64,000 nucleotides of DNA from Pleodorina starrii (lineage: Eukaryota; Chlorophyta; Chlorophyceae; Chlamydomonadales; Volvocaceae). Made by a program: the position numbers and the translations under genes. Every line of letters starts with the position of its first letter. The stretch's first letter is position 1. The notes beneath the pieces were generated by a model. The model ran no database searches. It saw only the letters and a list, made by a program, of their open reading frames with translations, and was not told the origin of the DNA. Shown here piece after piece: positions 1-13,140 of this stretch. The DNA lies in NCBI GenBank assembly GCA_030267565.1, contig BRXU01000017.1:652501-716500 (forward strand). Reading direction: 5' to 3'.

Positions 1-2414
1 GGACCTCCAGGACCTAGACAACGCGCGCAAGGACAGCAGCAGGGTGGCGCAGGAGCTTTCGGAGATCGTGTGTGAGAAGCCGGCCGGGCAATCCGCCAGC
101 GGGCAGCGACCCTCCTGGGTCCAATCCCTGTCGCAGCAGACGCCCCCCCGTTCCCAGCAGCAGCAGCAACAACAGCAACAGGCCGCGGCAGGCCCCGGAC
201 TTGAGTTGGAAGTTCAAGCCGGGCTTGACGGCGGCGGCGGCGGCAGCAGCAGCGTCAGCAACGGCGGTGGGGGTGGCGGTAGGATGGGTTACGTGGCAGT
301 AGCGCCGGCCCCGCAGGGTGAGGCCGCCGCTGCCGGGGGTTACATCGCGGTGCCGTCGTCGGCGCCGGATGCGGCGGCGGCGGCGGCAGCAAGCGAGGGC
401 ACCGCCGCCGGCACTGGTGGCGGCGGCGGCGGCAGCTCCATTTGGCGGCAGCGGCAGCAGCCCTTGTCGCAGGCGACGGGTGGGTGCATGGTATTCCATA
501 AGTACTGCGTCACGTGCAACATTTGGCGGCCGGAGCGGGCGCATCATTGCCGGGAGTGTGGACACTGCATGGTGGGTGGCTGGCTGGCGGGCTGAGTAGT
601 TGGGTCGCTGAGTAGTTGAATGGCGGCTGGCTGTTCTTCCTGGGTGTGACAAAGGATAGGGCGCCCCGCAGCCCCAGCCCTCACTCCTCCCGCTGTGGGG
701 GCGTCCTTCTTGTCTCTTACCCGCACTTACGGAGGCTGCGCTGCCCTCCCCACCGCCGCTGTCCCCGGAACCAACCCGAACCGCCACAGGACCATTTCGA
801 CCACCACTGCGGCACCATGGGCAACTGCATCGCGCGCCTCAACCACCGCTTCTTCGCGGGCTTCATGTTGCTGGCGCAGGTGGGGACTGGCGGGTTTGGG
901 GTGAAGGGAGGACGGAGGACGTGAGGTGGATTATTGGATGGGTATGGTATTTATGGTACTGGATGGGTACTTCCTTCCAGAGCATACGGTATGCCACCCT
1001 TGAAATGGAAGCGCTTTCCTCCCCCCCCGCCCCGCCCTGGCAAGTGAACCCCACAGGTGGCTAGCGGCATGGGGATCGGCGGCTGCGTGTGGCGGCTCCG
1101 GAAGGATGGCTTCCCCAGGCGAGTGGCGTGGTACGGCGTGGGGCTCGCGCTCGGGGACAGGACACGCGGGGGCCCTGCAGCGTTTGGACAGGGTTCAAGG
1201 GATTCAGGCACATCCGGGCGCAGGACCAAAGACCCGCCCCGCCCAGCGCCCGCCCTTGGGCAGTCGCGCTCGCGCTCGGGCTCGGGCTGGGGCACCCGGG
1301 TCGTCTGCACCTCGTTGCGCGGCTCGCCCTGCCCTGCCCCGTCCTCGCATCCCGCCCGCCCTCCTGGAGAACCCTTCTCTCCCCTCCTTCCGACTGTCTG
1401 TCCCTGCTTGTTGCCCCTCCCCCTCCCCCTCCCCCTTGGACTGCTGCCCCTTGTTGCCCCTCCGCAGCTCCGCCTCCTGGTCCCGAGTGGAGACCTACAT
1501 CCTGCTGCTGCTGGGCCTGTTTGGAGTGTACCACGTCATCATGCTCAGCTTCGGAACCACGCACTGCCTATTCATGATGCTGGGTGGGTGGGTGGATGGG
1601 TGGGTGGGTGGGTGGGTGAGCGCAATGCTGGGATCCAGGCGAGCCGATGCCGGGCCTGCTGCAGCTGTACTGCTGCCTCTGCTGCTGGTGAGCTCGAGGC
1701 GGGTGTTCGCCAGACGATTCCGCGCCCGCCTCAGCACAGCACTCGGGACCCGGTCACTCGCACCTGCGCCCGCGCTGCCATCCGCCACCTTCCGCCCACC
1801 CCGTCGCCCACCGCCCGCACCCCGCCCCCTCCGTGCTCCCCACTCCTTCCACCTCGCCCCTTTCCCGCCCACTCGCGCTCTCCTCCCGCCCCGCTCTCTC
1901 CCCCGCCCCGCCCCGCTCTCTTCCCGCCCCTCCCGCCTCCGCAGACGTGACCACCAAGGACTGTATCGACAAGCCGGCTCAGCTGCGCCGCAACCTGCCC
2001 TGCCTGCCCGGCAACCGCAACCCGCTGCGGCTGCTCCGAGCCCACCGAGCCCTGCTCTGCGGACCGCTGAGGCTCCGACAGGACCTAGCGCTGCAGCGCG
2101 CCCGCAGCGACAACGGCCCCGCCGTCGCCGCCGGCGACGCCGAGGGCGCAGCCCCAGGCGCAGGGGCAGTAGCCAGGCCGCAGGAGGCCACGCTGGTGAC
2201 CAGGGTGGGCTCCCTTGATGGTGAAAAACGTGGCGCGCATCGATTTAGCGGAGGCTCCCTGGGGGTTGTGTCGGACCTTGGGGAGGCTGCGGAAGGGCGC
2301 GGCAGCAGGATCGTGCCGGTTGCTGCTGTGGCCGTTGGCTGCGACGGCGGTGCGGCAGGGCTGGCTACGACGGCGTCGCTGGATGGGCGGGGGGCAGCGA
2401 GCTCGGCGCGGTAG
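1..2414 (+). CDS. DHHC-type protein S-acyltransferase (palmitoyltransferase), 3' part
   Basis: Transfers palmitate from acyl-CoA to cysteines of membrane proteins, acting in Golgi, plasma or vacuolar membranes. The gene enters from outside the window. Exons are 1-571, 790-879, 1057-1130, 1468-1583 and 1945-2414, and all junction phases agree. Exon 1 carries a charged stretch, a poly-Gln run, Gly/Ala-rich linkers and the start of the cysteine-rich domain (CVTCNIWRPERAHHCRECGHCM). Exon 2 gives the catalytic motif as DHFDHHCGTMGNC, followed by LNHRFF. Exons 2-3 and exon 4 (ETYILLLLGLFGVYHV) supply the two membrane spans after the DHHC domain. Exon 5 begins DVTTKD, a variant of the TTxE motif that follows the last span in this family. 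The basic, Ala-rich tail ends at TAG 2412-2414. The N-terminal membrane spans and start codon must lie upstream. The joint from exon 3 to exon 4 is the least certain part. Confidence 0.88.
1584..1944 (+). repeat. GGGT-rich tract at the start of the last palmitoyltransferase intron
   Basis: Just after the donor, about 35 bp repeat GGGTG units. The rest of the intron is a long pyrimidine-rich stretch running to the acceptor at 1944. Simple-sequence slippage is enough to explain it. Confidence 0.6.
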
Positions 2415-3179
2415 GGCGGTGGGTGGCGGCGGGGCAGGGCAGGCGGGCGGGCGGGCGGGCTGGAGGAGGCGGGGGAGAGCCGGCTGCAGTGAGACGCAGC
2501 TGATGGGCTGTGGTGCGGAGGAGGAGGCGGCCGGGGCGTGTGCGGACAGGGGCCCGATGGTTATTATGGCAGTGGTAAAACTGGAAAGAAAGACCCTAAA
2601 CCCCAAATTTATTACGGGTCTGTGGCCAGGCGCATGATGCAACACGGCAGAGCACAATGCGTGCATGCGTCAGGCGCACAATGTTTTTCGGGACGCAGTC
2701 CCGTCCCCGGCATGCGCCCCTCACGCCACGCCCGTCCCGTCTGGCGTGGTTGCGCTTTCTTTCTTTCGTCCTGGGCACTGCACGACCAGACGGCCCGCTT
2801 GGCTCGTCCCGCCGAATGCCGCCCCCCCTCGGGAGACGGAGCCAGACCGCACGCGGCCGCGGGCACGGGCGCCACGAGCGCGAGGATGTTTCGTCTGCCA
2901 GGCAGGCTCAATCCCTGTCCTGGCACGATGCGACACACAACGATTTTTGCAGCCCACTCCCCATCCGAATTTCAACCCAGGTCATCCTGCAAACCCACAG
3001 CTTCAGCTTCAGCACACGCCCAGGAGTCGCTCGCCGCCAAGTCGCCATACGTACCCCACATACACGACCGGTTCGCAAAACGCCCTTTTGAGCAATCTGG
3101 GAGACAAACCATAGTGCCCAGACAGCCGCCCCAACCTGCACACGATGCCAATGTTTGCGGATTACGAATACACCTCTAC

Positions 3180-3184
3180 TGTAA
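3180..3184 (+). terminator. Possible TGTAA polyadenylation signal of the palmitoyltransferase gene
   Basis: TGTAA is the usual green-algal polyadenylation word. It lies about 770 bases past the stop codon, a plausible 3' UTR length in volvocine algae. Five bases will often occur by chance, so this is weak. Confidence 0.25.
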
Positions 3185-4955
3185 GAGTCAAGGCTCACGA
3201 CACCCACCCGGCGCAACAACCACAAACAACAAGTCGTGTGCGGTGCATTGCAGACCCCACACTGCTTCACAGTGCTCCTGGTCGACGACACATGCCCGCG
3301 GACTCATCTCTCCGCACAGCATTTGTGGCGCGGGCTGAGCAGTCGGGGGTTGCATCCGCCAAGCGACTCCGCCAAGTTCACCCCCAGTTTCACAGGAAAC
3401 GGTTCCAGCAGCCGGCTGCAGGGTCCCATGCTGCCTCCAGCCACCCGTTCGCCTCCCTACACCGCGGCGGCAACCGGGGCCCTCAATCCGCAGCGCTATC
3501 AACCAACCAATGCGGCGCTCGTGAGGTCCCAAATGCACACGATGAGCACACGCTTGATGAGCGAGTATGCTTCATGTCGACAACAACACGCGTTAAGCAC
3601 GTGTGCGCGAGCGCGCGTATACGGTATGAGCATGCCAAGACAGGTGCCCTCCGGAAAAAACAACCCGACATGCAAAGCCATTCGCCCCACACGCGCCACC
3701 AATACGGTACTCGACGAGCGCGCAGCCCGATCAAAGCCCCAGTCACTGGCCCCGAGACCACCGACAGCCCCCGAAGACCCGACTGCCAAACAGTGAAGCT
3801 TGCCGCAACTTCACCGCCCGCCGCCCGCAGTCCCGCCACACACACACTACAACCCACAGCCCCACCACCCACACAGCCGCCGAGCGCACTCCCCCCGCCC
3901 CCCCCCCCCGCACACACTGAAAAGCCCATCCGAGCCAAACCCAACCAAATGCTCCCCCGGAACTGCTCGAACCAAACCAACGCACCCGCACCACCTCTGC
4001 GGTGCCATCCTTAACCCACCCACCCACCCACCCACCCGGCCTGTCATGTCATGTCATGTCCCGCCACGCTGCACACCAGTGCAAAAGCAGCTTTGCGCCG
4101 GTGCACAGGCTCGTGCCGGCTCCGGATCCGGACGGAAGACGCACACGAGCCCCAGAAGTAGGTCGGCCCCATGTTCCCAGCAGGGGTCCCTAATTGGCAT
4201 TGGTAAACAACATGTGATATAAATGCGCCCGCGCCAATTACACCCACAAAACACATCCGTGCCATAGATCGCCCACATGCAGATGTGCCAAGCAGAACCA
4301 CCACCACCACCACCAACAACAACAACAACTCTCGGCGAATCTGATAACCCACAGTTTGTACGAGTTGACCTGGCCGCGACGCAGCACCCCAACCGACCTC
4401 AGTCCCCACCCCCTCAGTCCACCTACCCACCCACCCACCCACCCACGCACAGGCCGACCGAAGTCACACGTACAATCCTCCCAGGACTAATGCCTCCTCC
4501 CTCTCCCCGCCTCTGTGCCGGAACCCACATCGCTTCGCTTTGCTCGCAGTGTAACGCCGACTCCCTCCCTCCCCACCCACCCACTCAGGCACAGGCGAAT
4601 GCCGCCGCCGCCGACGCACACAGCCATCGCGATTTTGTCGCCCCTGCGCCCCCAAACCACCCGCCCCGGAAATTCGGAGCAAACGCCCCAGGCAGCAATC
4701 CCAGGCGCCCTCGCAAACTCGAAATGACTCCCCCACACACACCTGTGGGTCCGCCCGCAGTTCCCACATATGCGCCGATCATGCGCCTCATGTGACGGAC
4801 CGGACCTTGCCCCCGCCCACACACCTCCCCCACCCCCACCCCCACCCCCACCCCCCCTGCCCCATATCCCTCCGTGAGCCCTACCGACACACAATCAGAC
4901 CTGTGGCCGCCTCCGGGCCGACTCGCGACTCGCATCCTCAAGTGCCCCCAGTGTC

Positions 4956-5042
4956 GTACAGTGCCGTACTCGCACTACTTTAAGTACAGTGCCGTACTCG
5001 CACTAGAACTTCAAGTACTGTGCCGTGCTCGCACTACTTCAA
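4956..5042. repeat. Three tandem copies of a ~29-bp GTAC-containing unit
   Basis: Copies begin at about 4956, 4984 and 5015. Each reads GTACAGTGCCGTACTCGCAC, or a one- to two-base variant, followed by a variable A/T-rich tail. Each unit contains an imperfect inverted repeat centred on AGTGC. Confidence 0.75.
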
Positions 5043-5853
5043 CCCCGCTGATAGCATAGCAACTCACATGGTGCTCCCACTCCCACACGCGCGTGGGCGT
5101 TGCGATGTGTCCAAACATGCTCATGCACTATTATGTGGGTGTGGGTGTGTCATATTCGCGCACCCAGTCATGATCGCGCACACCCGGTGCGTATCATCGC
5201 GCACCGTTTACGGTAACCCCGGGGGGGGGTATACACCACCCGTTGTTGACAACAGCGCACCGCAAATCACCACAGCCCCACAACCGACCCACTCACCATC
5301 ATCGACCGCGCCGCCATCCAGCCAACCAGCGGCATCCCATCAATATACCCAACACGTTAATGCAAGCGGTGCAGAGATCACCAGTGCCAGGCACCGGCTG
5401 CCGCGGCTGCCGCCGCGGCCGCCAATGCCTCCCCCACGACTAAGTTACCCCCAAGCCCCCATCCAACACCACTTATTATGGTTTTATGACATGCTGACTT
5501 CCTGCAATCGCGCAACCGCGCCATGGCCCCGACCAAACCCTAAGCCCACGAGCCGCGATAAGTCAAGAGCCAGAATGACTAATCCCGCATCCGACATCAT
5601 CGGTTGCGTACGGCAATCCTGATCAATATGAAAGCACGAGGAGTTTGAAGCGGTACGACAGCCGTTCCGCCGCCACACGCAACACGAAAAGACTCAGGCG
5701 GGAGAGGCATTCGCTCCGCCAACGCGTCAAAACAATAGAGACCAAGAGGCCACCCCGTTGCTGGTGTACGACCATACCGCACCGTGTACGACGACTGTAC
5801 GACACATTTCGTGCCCGTTTTTCAATGTCTGCACATAGATGTTCCGTGCATCC

Positions 5854-8366
5854 TCACTCGAGCGTCCTCACATGCGCATCTAGCTGCGCTGTTGACGGGG
5901 CAGCAGCGGTCGACGCCGTGGCCGTGCCCGTAACTGTGGCAGTAGCGGCGCTGGCAACCGAGCTCGCCGCCGCCGCCAGCGGCAACTGCGCCGCCGGGCG
6001 CTGCCGCGCCGCCGCCGCCGACCTGGCGGCCGCCGCCGCCGCCGCCACCAGCCCCGGACTGGCGTCCAGTACGGGCAGTAGACTGCCGCTGGCAGCGCCC
6101 GCCGCCGCCGCCGCCGCGGCCCCCGCAGATGCCGGCGCGCCCGCGACCGTCGGCGCCGCCGTCACGCGCGCCACCGCCGCCGCCACCGCCGCCGCCGCCG
6201 CGTCGAAGTCCTCAAGGAGCAGCGCCGCGTCTTGAGTGCGCCCCGGCATCGTTGTTGGCCGCGTCAGTGCCATCATCGCTCCTACGGGCGCACCCGTCTG
6301 CGGACGGGCGGGCGGACGGACGGGCAGGCGGACGGGCAGGCGGGTGTTCAATCGGGAGGGCGACGGGAAGGGTGGCGGCGAACCGATCGCGAAGGCGACT
6401 GCGCATCTCCGTCGGGTCTCATCGGTACAAAGACGACCCACGGGTCGGCGCGGGTATATACGCGCCATGCAAGGGTACACGGATCATCCACGGAGGTCCG
6501 TCGCAAACGCCACTCCATCATGCACGCAATCGCAATCGCCGACGGCCAGCTTACCGCGACCCCGCGCCGCAATTCACACATCGGACATCGCCGCCGCCTC
6601 CACACCCCCGACCCGACCCAAACCCGCCACCCAACCCGACCTACCATGCACGTCCGGTCTCCCGCCGCGGCCGCCGCCGCCGCCAGCGACCGCTCCATTC
6701 GCAGCAGCGACTTGACGACCGCCCGCGCGCTCGGACGGTCCCGTGGGTCAGGGCTGAGGCAGCGGCGCAGCACGCGCGCGTAGCGCTCGGGGCAGTGCGG
6801 GGAGATGATCAGCACATCGCAGGCGCGCAGCCGATAGTTGGGATCGTCCCACACGTCCTGCTCAGCTGCATCCGTCGCCGCCGCCGCCGCAGCCGCCGCA
6901 GGCTGCTGCTGCTGCTGCTGGCGCCGCGGTTGCTGCCGCGGCTTACGCTTCTTGGCGCGCCAGGGGGGCTGGCCGTGAAAGAGCTCCCACAGCAGTACCC
7001 CCAGGGAGTACACGTCCTGTGGTCAGCAGCAGCAGCAGCAGCAGCGGGGAGGCAGCAGCAGCAGCGGGTGTTGGGGCGTGGCGGCGGTGACAAGGGCTTC
7101 AAGGGGGGCAGTTGGGAGGCGTGAAAGGGCAGTTTGGGACGCAGCGGCAAAACCCCAGGGCCGTCAGGGGCGCTAAGCACCTGAGTGGGTTGCAGATGCT
7201 AAAAGGCGGGGTATCGTCAGGGTATGTTGGGGGTCAGCGGTCACACGTATGTGTGTGTACACTGGTTTCATGACCCACGGGTCTGCGAAACGTTTTTTCC
7301 GTGTTTGGACCGCTCGGACACGCTCGGACACGCGGACAGCATGCCGTGTACACACGGTTCGTTCGAGTGCACTTCACCACCTCAGGAGAGAAACACTAGC
7401 AGCCCTGCGACGCGCTCTCGCTCGCGCGCGCGAGAGAGTGAGAAGGAGAGAGGGATAGAAAGGAGAGAGAGAGAGAGCGCCGCCGACCGCTCACCGCCGC
7501 CAGGCTGCACGTCCCGTGCTCCGCAACCTCCGGGCTCTGGTAGTACGGCGTGCCGTGGTGGACCTGTAGCGCAGCACAGGCAAAAGCCGTACAGACGTTC
7601 GACGGGAGGGGTTGGGTTCTAGCCAGGCTCCAAAACCACTGCATACAGCCGCACACGGCCCGAAGTGCCCACACGGCCCTTAGTGCCCACCACATCACGG
7701 GAACCTAACACTACGAATTTCGCTTCCTGCCAAGCCACCCACCCAACCCCCATCAAGCCCATCAAAACGCCCCCCACACGTGATGCGCAAAACCCTAAAA
7801 TCGCAAAACCCTAAAACCGCAAAACCTCCCCAAGTGCCCTCACCCCTTACTCACGTCCTTCAGCTGATCCTGCCCCTGCTCCAGACGCACGCTGAGACCA
7901 AAGTCCGACAGCTTGGCCAGCACCGGCACCTCCTCCGTCCGCGTCTTCATCAGCAATACATTGTTGGCCGACAGATCGCCGTGGATGATGTTGCGTGAGT
8001 GCAGGTACGCCACACCACTCGCAATGCCCAGCGCCGTGTGGATGACCAGGGCCAGATCTGAGGGCAAGGGCTCCTCCGGCGGCGGAAGCGGCGGCGGCGG
8101 CGCCGCCGCCGCCGGCCGCGCCGGCGGCGCACGCAGCGGCGGTAAAGGCAACACGGGCTGCGGCGGTGGCTGCTGCGGCGGTGGCTGTACGGCAAGCACG
8201 ACGTCGCTGCATTGTGTGGTGGTAGCCAGAATCGTGGAGTCGCAGGTCGCGTTCGTGACTGTCGTACCAATAACGGTCGAGTCGAGCGTCATGGTTGTGG
8301 GCCGGTGCAGGTACTGCGCGGCTTGGGGCCGCCGCGTCGCCTCCGGCCCCCCCGCCGGCGTCGAGC

Positions 8367-8397
<31 letters not shown>

Positions 8398-11300
8398 TCT
8401 GTCTGGCGTACCCGCCGCTGCCGGCGGCTCATCATCAATCAGCGGCAGCAAAGCGTCGATTGGGCCCATCAAGCCAGCGTCATCGGCGGCGGCGGCGGCG
8501 GCGCCGCCGTCGGTGTCCGCGTCCGTGTCGGCGGCGACGCTGGCATCGGTGGCGGCGCCGCCACCGCCGCCCGTGGCCGCCTCGCCGGCGTCAAACCTGT
8601 CGTACGTCACTCGGCCCTGCTTGCCAATGATCATCAGAGTCTGGACGCCGCCGTCGAGGGAGTCTGGTGGAGGTCGTTGGCCGCTGACCGTTTTGGTTTC
8701 GGCGCCGCCGGCAGGCCGGACGGCAGGCCGGACGGCGGCCGGAGCGGCGGCGGTGGCGGCGGGCTGCATGCCGCTGTGACGGAAAAGCCTGCCCTCGTCC
8801 ACCGCCTGACGAAGAGTGCCGCCGTCGCAGTATTCTGCGCCGCCATCCGGGCAGACGAGGCCGGCAGGCAGACAGAGTCTCATTGCGAGCAGGTAGGCGG
8901 GCCGGCAACGACCTCAACCAACAGTACGGCTTTGTACGGACGGCACTTCGAGCATTCTAAGCTATTCGAGAGGGTCAAAAAGCGGAGCGCACTTCGAGGC
9001 GTGGGCGAAGCTCGGTCAAGGCGCGCGGCTCGGCCTACCGCAGTATTATCTACCGTACAGATACGTACGGCAAGTACGTTTCCGTCCGCTGGGCTAGCTC
9101 CTCCTCGTCAATCGTCATCCGCGCCTCGCTTTCCTTTCCACTAATCTCCCCGGCCCGGAGCGAACAGCGTTCATTGCCGCCGCCGCCTCCCCCGCTCTCA
9201 CCTTGAATGAGGTACAATCTCCAGTCAGTCACCGCGGCCTTGTTTCTGTTGATTCGGAATTTCGGAAAGGTAGACAGGTTGCCAAAGCTCCGACGGGGGA
9301 CCAACGGCCTGCTCGCCGTGGCGGCGGCGGCGGCACCGGCGGCGGCGGCACCGGCGGTGGCGGCACCGGCGGTGGCGGCCGCTGCAGCGGCGCTGGGGTT
9401 GCGGTCGCCCGGGCACTGCTTCTCCGTCGACCCTCCCTCCGCCGCCGCCGACGCCGCCGCTGGCGCGACCGGCGCCTCGTCCATCTGCCCCGACGGCGAC
9501 GGCGACAGCGCCTCCCCTGACGGCGGCGCCGCCGCCTCCGCCGGCGGCGGCGGCGGCGACAGCGTCCGCCGGCGACGGTGGTCGCCCTCGTCAGAGGAGT
9601 TGTCGTCCAATTGCTGTACAAGTACAGCGCGGTACGACAGCGAGTTCAGTTCCAGGTGGGCAACACCGTGCCGGCGGGTGACGGCGACGGCGGGTGAGGT
9701 GACGGCGACAAAGCTGACAGCAAGCTACTACAAATGAACCCAAATATGATCCCGAAGACCTCATCGGCTTTGTCTCCACAACGCCACACTTCCCTCCCCT
9801 GACTACCACCACCCCAGCATCAGGGCCAGGGCCATCCAGTGGGTGGGTGGCACCCACCGCCAAGATGCCCAGTACCAGTACCAGGGCCATCCACCGCCCC
9901 ACCCACCCACCCACTCATACATCCCCACAGCCCCACCTGCAGCATGTCATCAAACATGGTTCGGCGCTTTGCCGACTTGAGGTAGTAGTGGTGAGTGGCC
10001 ACTACATTGGGGTGGTGCATGGTGCAGCAAAAGGCGGCCTCACGAATGCACTGCTGCCGAGCCAACTGACCGCCCAGCAGCGGGGGGGCGGTCTCGCTGA
10101 ATACCAGGGTCTTGATGGCCACCTGATGGGGTGGGGGGTGGGGGTGGGAGTGTGTGTGGGTGTGTGTGGTGGGTTATCCACGTATAGGCCGGAGCCGGAG
10201 CCGCGTATATGCCGGGAAAGGGGGTTTTCCGTAGAAACGGACAGTGCGGGAGCCCCGCCGAGGTGGGGTGGGGTGAGGTGAGGTGGAATGAGGTTATCCC
10301 GGGAAGGGAGGATGGGCTGGACGCCGGAGCCGGCGACCGGTAATTACGTAATGCGCAACAAAGGAAACTCTCTTTCCTCTTCCGTCTCTGCAAAAGAAAA
10401 GAGAGAGGCGCGTCCATCAGCCAAAGCGGCTCTGCGCCAGGAGTACAACTCCGACCCGGCCTCGACCCCGACCCGGCCCGCTCTCCGTTTCTCCCTCCCT
10501 CAAGACAGGCCGCACCTTGAGTCCGTGCCACAAGCCGCCGTACACCACTCCAAAGCCTCCGGAGCCGCAGATCTCCGTCATCTGTCGTACGTAACCATAC
10601 GTGAATCAGCGCGCGATCGCACACAAGGGAGAGCGGGCGCGTGAGTGGTGGCGTCCGTTCCGTCCATTAATCCATCGATTCGCTCCATTCATTGGCATCC
10701 ATCCATGGGCGCCATGTATGGATCCATGCAGACAGGTATCCATCCATGTACGCACTATGCAGCCCGTCAGTGTCACCCACAACGGACATGCGCCCATCGT
10801 CGCGCCCGCCCCCCCCCCCTGATTTCCCTTTTCCCCCGCGGGGGATCGCGTCCGGGGACTGGGTCCATCAGGCGCGCGCTCCGGCCAACTCCCACCTAAG
10901 GGGCACCACCGTACGTAGATCTCAACGTCCCTGCCGCAAAGGGTCGTCGTACAGATCGTGTCGTCGTACAACCCACCCAGCCACCCACCCACCTGGATGT
11001 TGAACTCAGCGGCCTCCGCATTCACTCGCTCCAAAATGTCGGCCACGTCGTCCGGACTCAATTTGGTGCCTTCGCAGCAGCAGCAGCGGGAGGAGGAGGT
11101 GGACAGGGCGCAGTGGCAGGGACGAGGGAGGAAGCGGACAGCGGAGTCGCACGAGACCTCCACCCAGGGGCCCGGGGACCCGCAGGACCCGCAGGACAGC
11201 CCAATCCGACCCCCGATGAGGGGCGGGAGACAGGTTTCGGAGCGCCAAGAGTGTTACGGAGCAGCAGCAGCAGCAGCAGAACCCTGCAACAAGGCAACGC

Positions 11301-13074
11301 GACGGACGCAAAAAGAGGAAGGATGCCGTACATTGTCGTACCTCGTACAATGTCCAACTCAAACACCGGGTCGTCGAATGAGTCGTACAGCGGCCTCCGC
11401 GGCATCGCGACCGCCGCCGCGCCGCCGCCGCCGCCGCCGGCGACAGACAGCACCGCCGCCGGCGTCCGCAAGCCGTCGCCGGCCTCAATGTCGGCGCGGC
11501 GCTTCGCTGCCGCCGCTGCGGCGGCGGCTGTACGGCCATGGATGGCACGCCACCGCTTGCCGTACAGTACCCCCGCCGCCGCACCCGCCGCCGCCAGCGC
11601 CGCCAGCCCAACCACCGCCGCCAGAACCTTCGCGCGCCAGCCCTCCAGGCCGCCGCCGCCGCCGCCATTGCCGCCACCACCCTGAGCCACGTCGTCGTAC
11701 AACGACACGGACCAATTGCCGTACTGTCCGGACCAAACCGAGATCTCGACGTCGGATCCGCGTATCCCGGGCAGCAGCAAGGAAGAGAAGGCCAGCGAAG
11801 CCAGGACGCGGGGTCCAGTGCCCGGGGGCGCGGATGAGTTTGCGGTGCAGGCCCCGGCGCCGTCGCAGGGCTGCACGGCTGCCAGAGACGAGGCCTGCGG
11901 GCGGGACGACCGAGAGAAGGAAGGCAGGCAGGGAGAGAGATTCTTTCTTTGGAGCCGTCTCAACTGAATAAAAGCGGAATTGTGCATTGCCTTCGCGTGC
12001 GCGCAACAAGCAGAGTTCGAGGCAAACGCGTCATGCTTGTTGCGCATGTTGTGCGCAAACCACACTGGCAGCAGCTCTTTTGCCTGGTGATGGTGATGGT
12101 GGTGGTGATGATCCACAATCCCGCTCGTCCAACACTCCCACCCACACGCCTGGCCCGGCCGAACCCCACCCCCACCACCCCCACCACACATACACACCCC
12201 ATCCTTACCCCGAAGTACACCGACGCCGCAGAGAAGTACGACACCGCTGGGACCCTGCCGTTGCGCAGGGCTTCGTACTGTTCCAGCTCAACGGCCGGTA
12301 CGACAACCGACACGCTCGACAACTCCACCTGTGCGGTCCGCCTGTGCCCAAGAAGCGCAAGTGCCGTACAGGAGTACAGCAAGTGTACCATTGAGGGGGG
12401 TTAATGCACGTATTGGCCGGGGGAAGGGGGAAGCATGTCGGCAGGTTGGCTTGATGGCAGTGGAGGGAGGCAAAACGCCGAGTAGACAACGGGTTTCGGA
12501 GCCTCCTCCCCTCACCTCCCGGCGCCAGGAAGAACACACACTCGCACTCACACACGCACCAGCCCAGCAAAACAGCAACCATGTCAATCCATGTCACGTC
12601 ATGTTACGTCACGTCATGGGCTTCACTCACGCCCCATATGTGGCCAAATCCGCAAAAGGCAACCGCACCACCGGCGCAACTCAACCCACGCCCCCCCAAC
12701 GCCCAACGCCGCCTCCGTTCCACCGCTGTGGTGTGCCCCCCTGGAGTCATCATCTCCATCTCCATCACCCACCTTACAAAATGGATTGCCCAAAGCGGCG
12801 CCGTCGCGCGCGTGAGCTCGTCCCCGGGTGCCTTCGCGGCGGTCGCCGGCGCCGGGATGGCCGACTGCGACGCCGGGGAGACCGGCACGTCCTCCTCGTC
12901 GGCGCTGCCGTGCGTCCCCAGTCCGATGAGCGTCAAGAAGCGCAGCGACATAGAGCCGCCAGAGGCCTGAATGCATGCATACAGGTAGGTACACGCGGTG
13001 GGGGTGGTGGGGTGGAAAGTGGGCAATTGTGGCGGCGCGGGTGAGGCAGAGGAACCACTGCGGATCGGATAGCG

Positions 13075-13140
<66 letters not shown>

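Larger units (their letters stand above)
2415..5853. other. Convergent intergenic region, no gene seen
   Basis: This lies between the ends of the plus-strand palmitoyltransferase and the minus-strand receptor kinase. The open frames here are C/A-rich on one strand (His, Pro, Thr, Arg), show no domain, and have no plausible splice partners. It must hold both 3' UTRs. A TGTAA word at 3180-3184 could end the palmitoyltransferase transcript. It also contains A/C-rich low-complexity tracts (3800-4030, 4270-4450) and the short tandem repeat at 4956-5042. Confidence 0.6.

Noticed and set aside
2215..2637. Alternative last exon of the palmitoyltransferase in another frame
   Set aside because: The frame continuous with DVTTKD runs to a stop at 2412-2414; the other frame has no acceptor and no motif.
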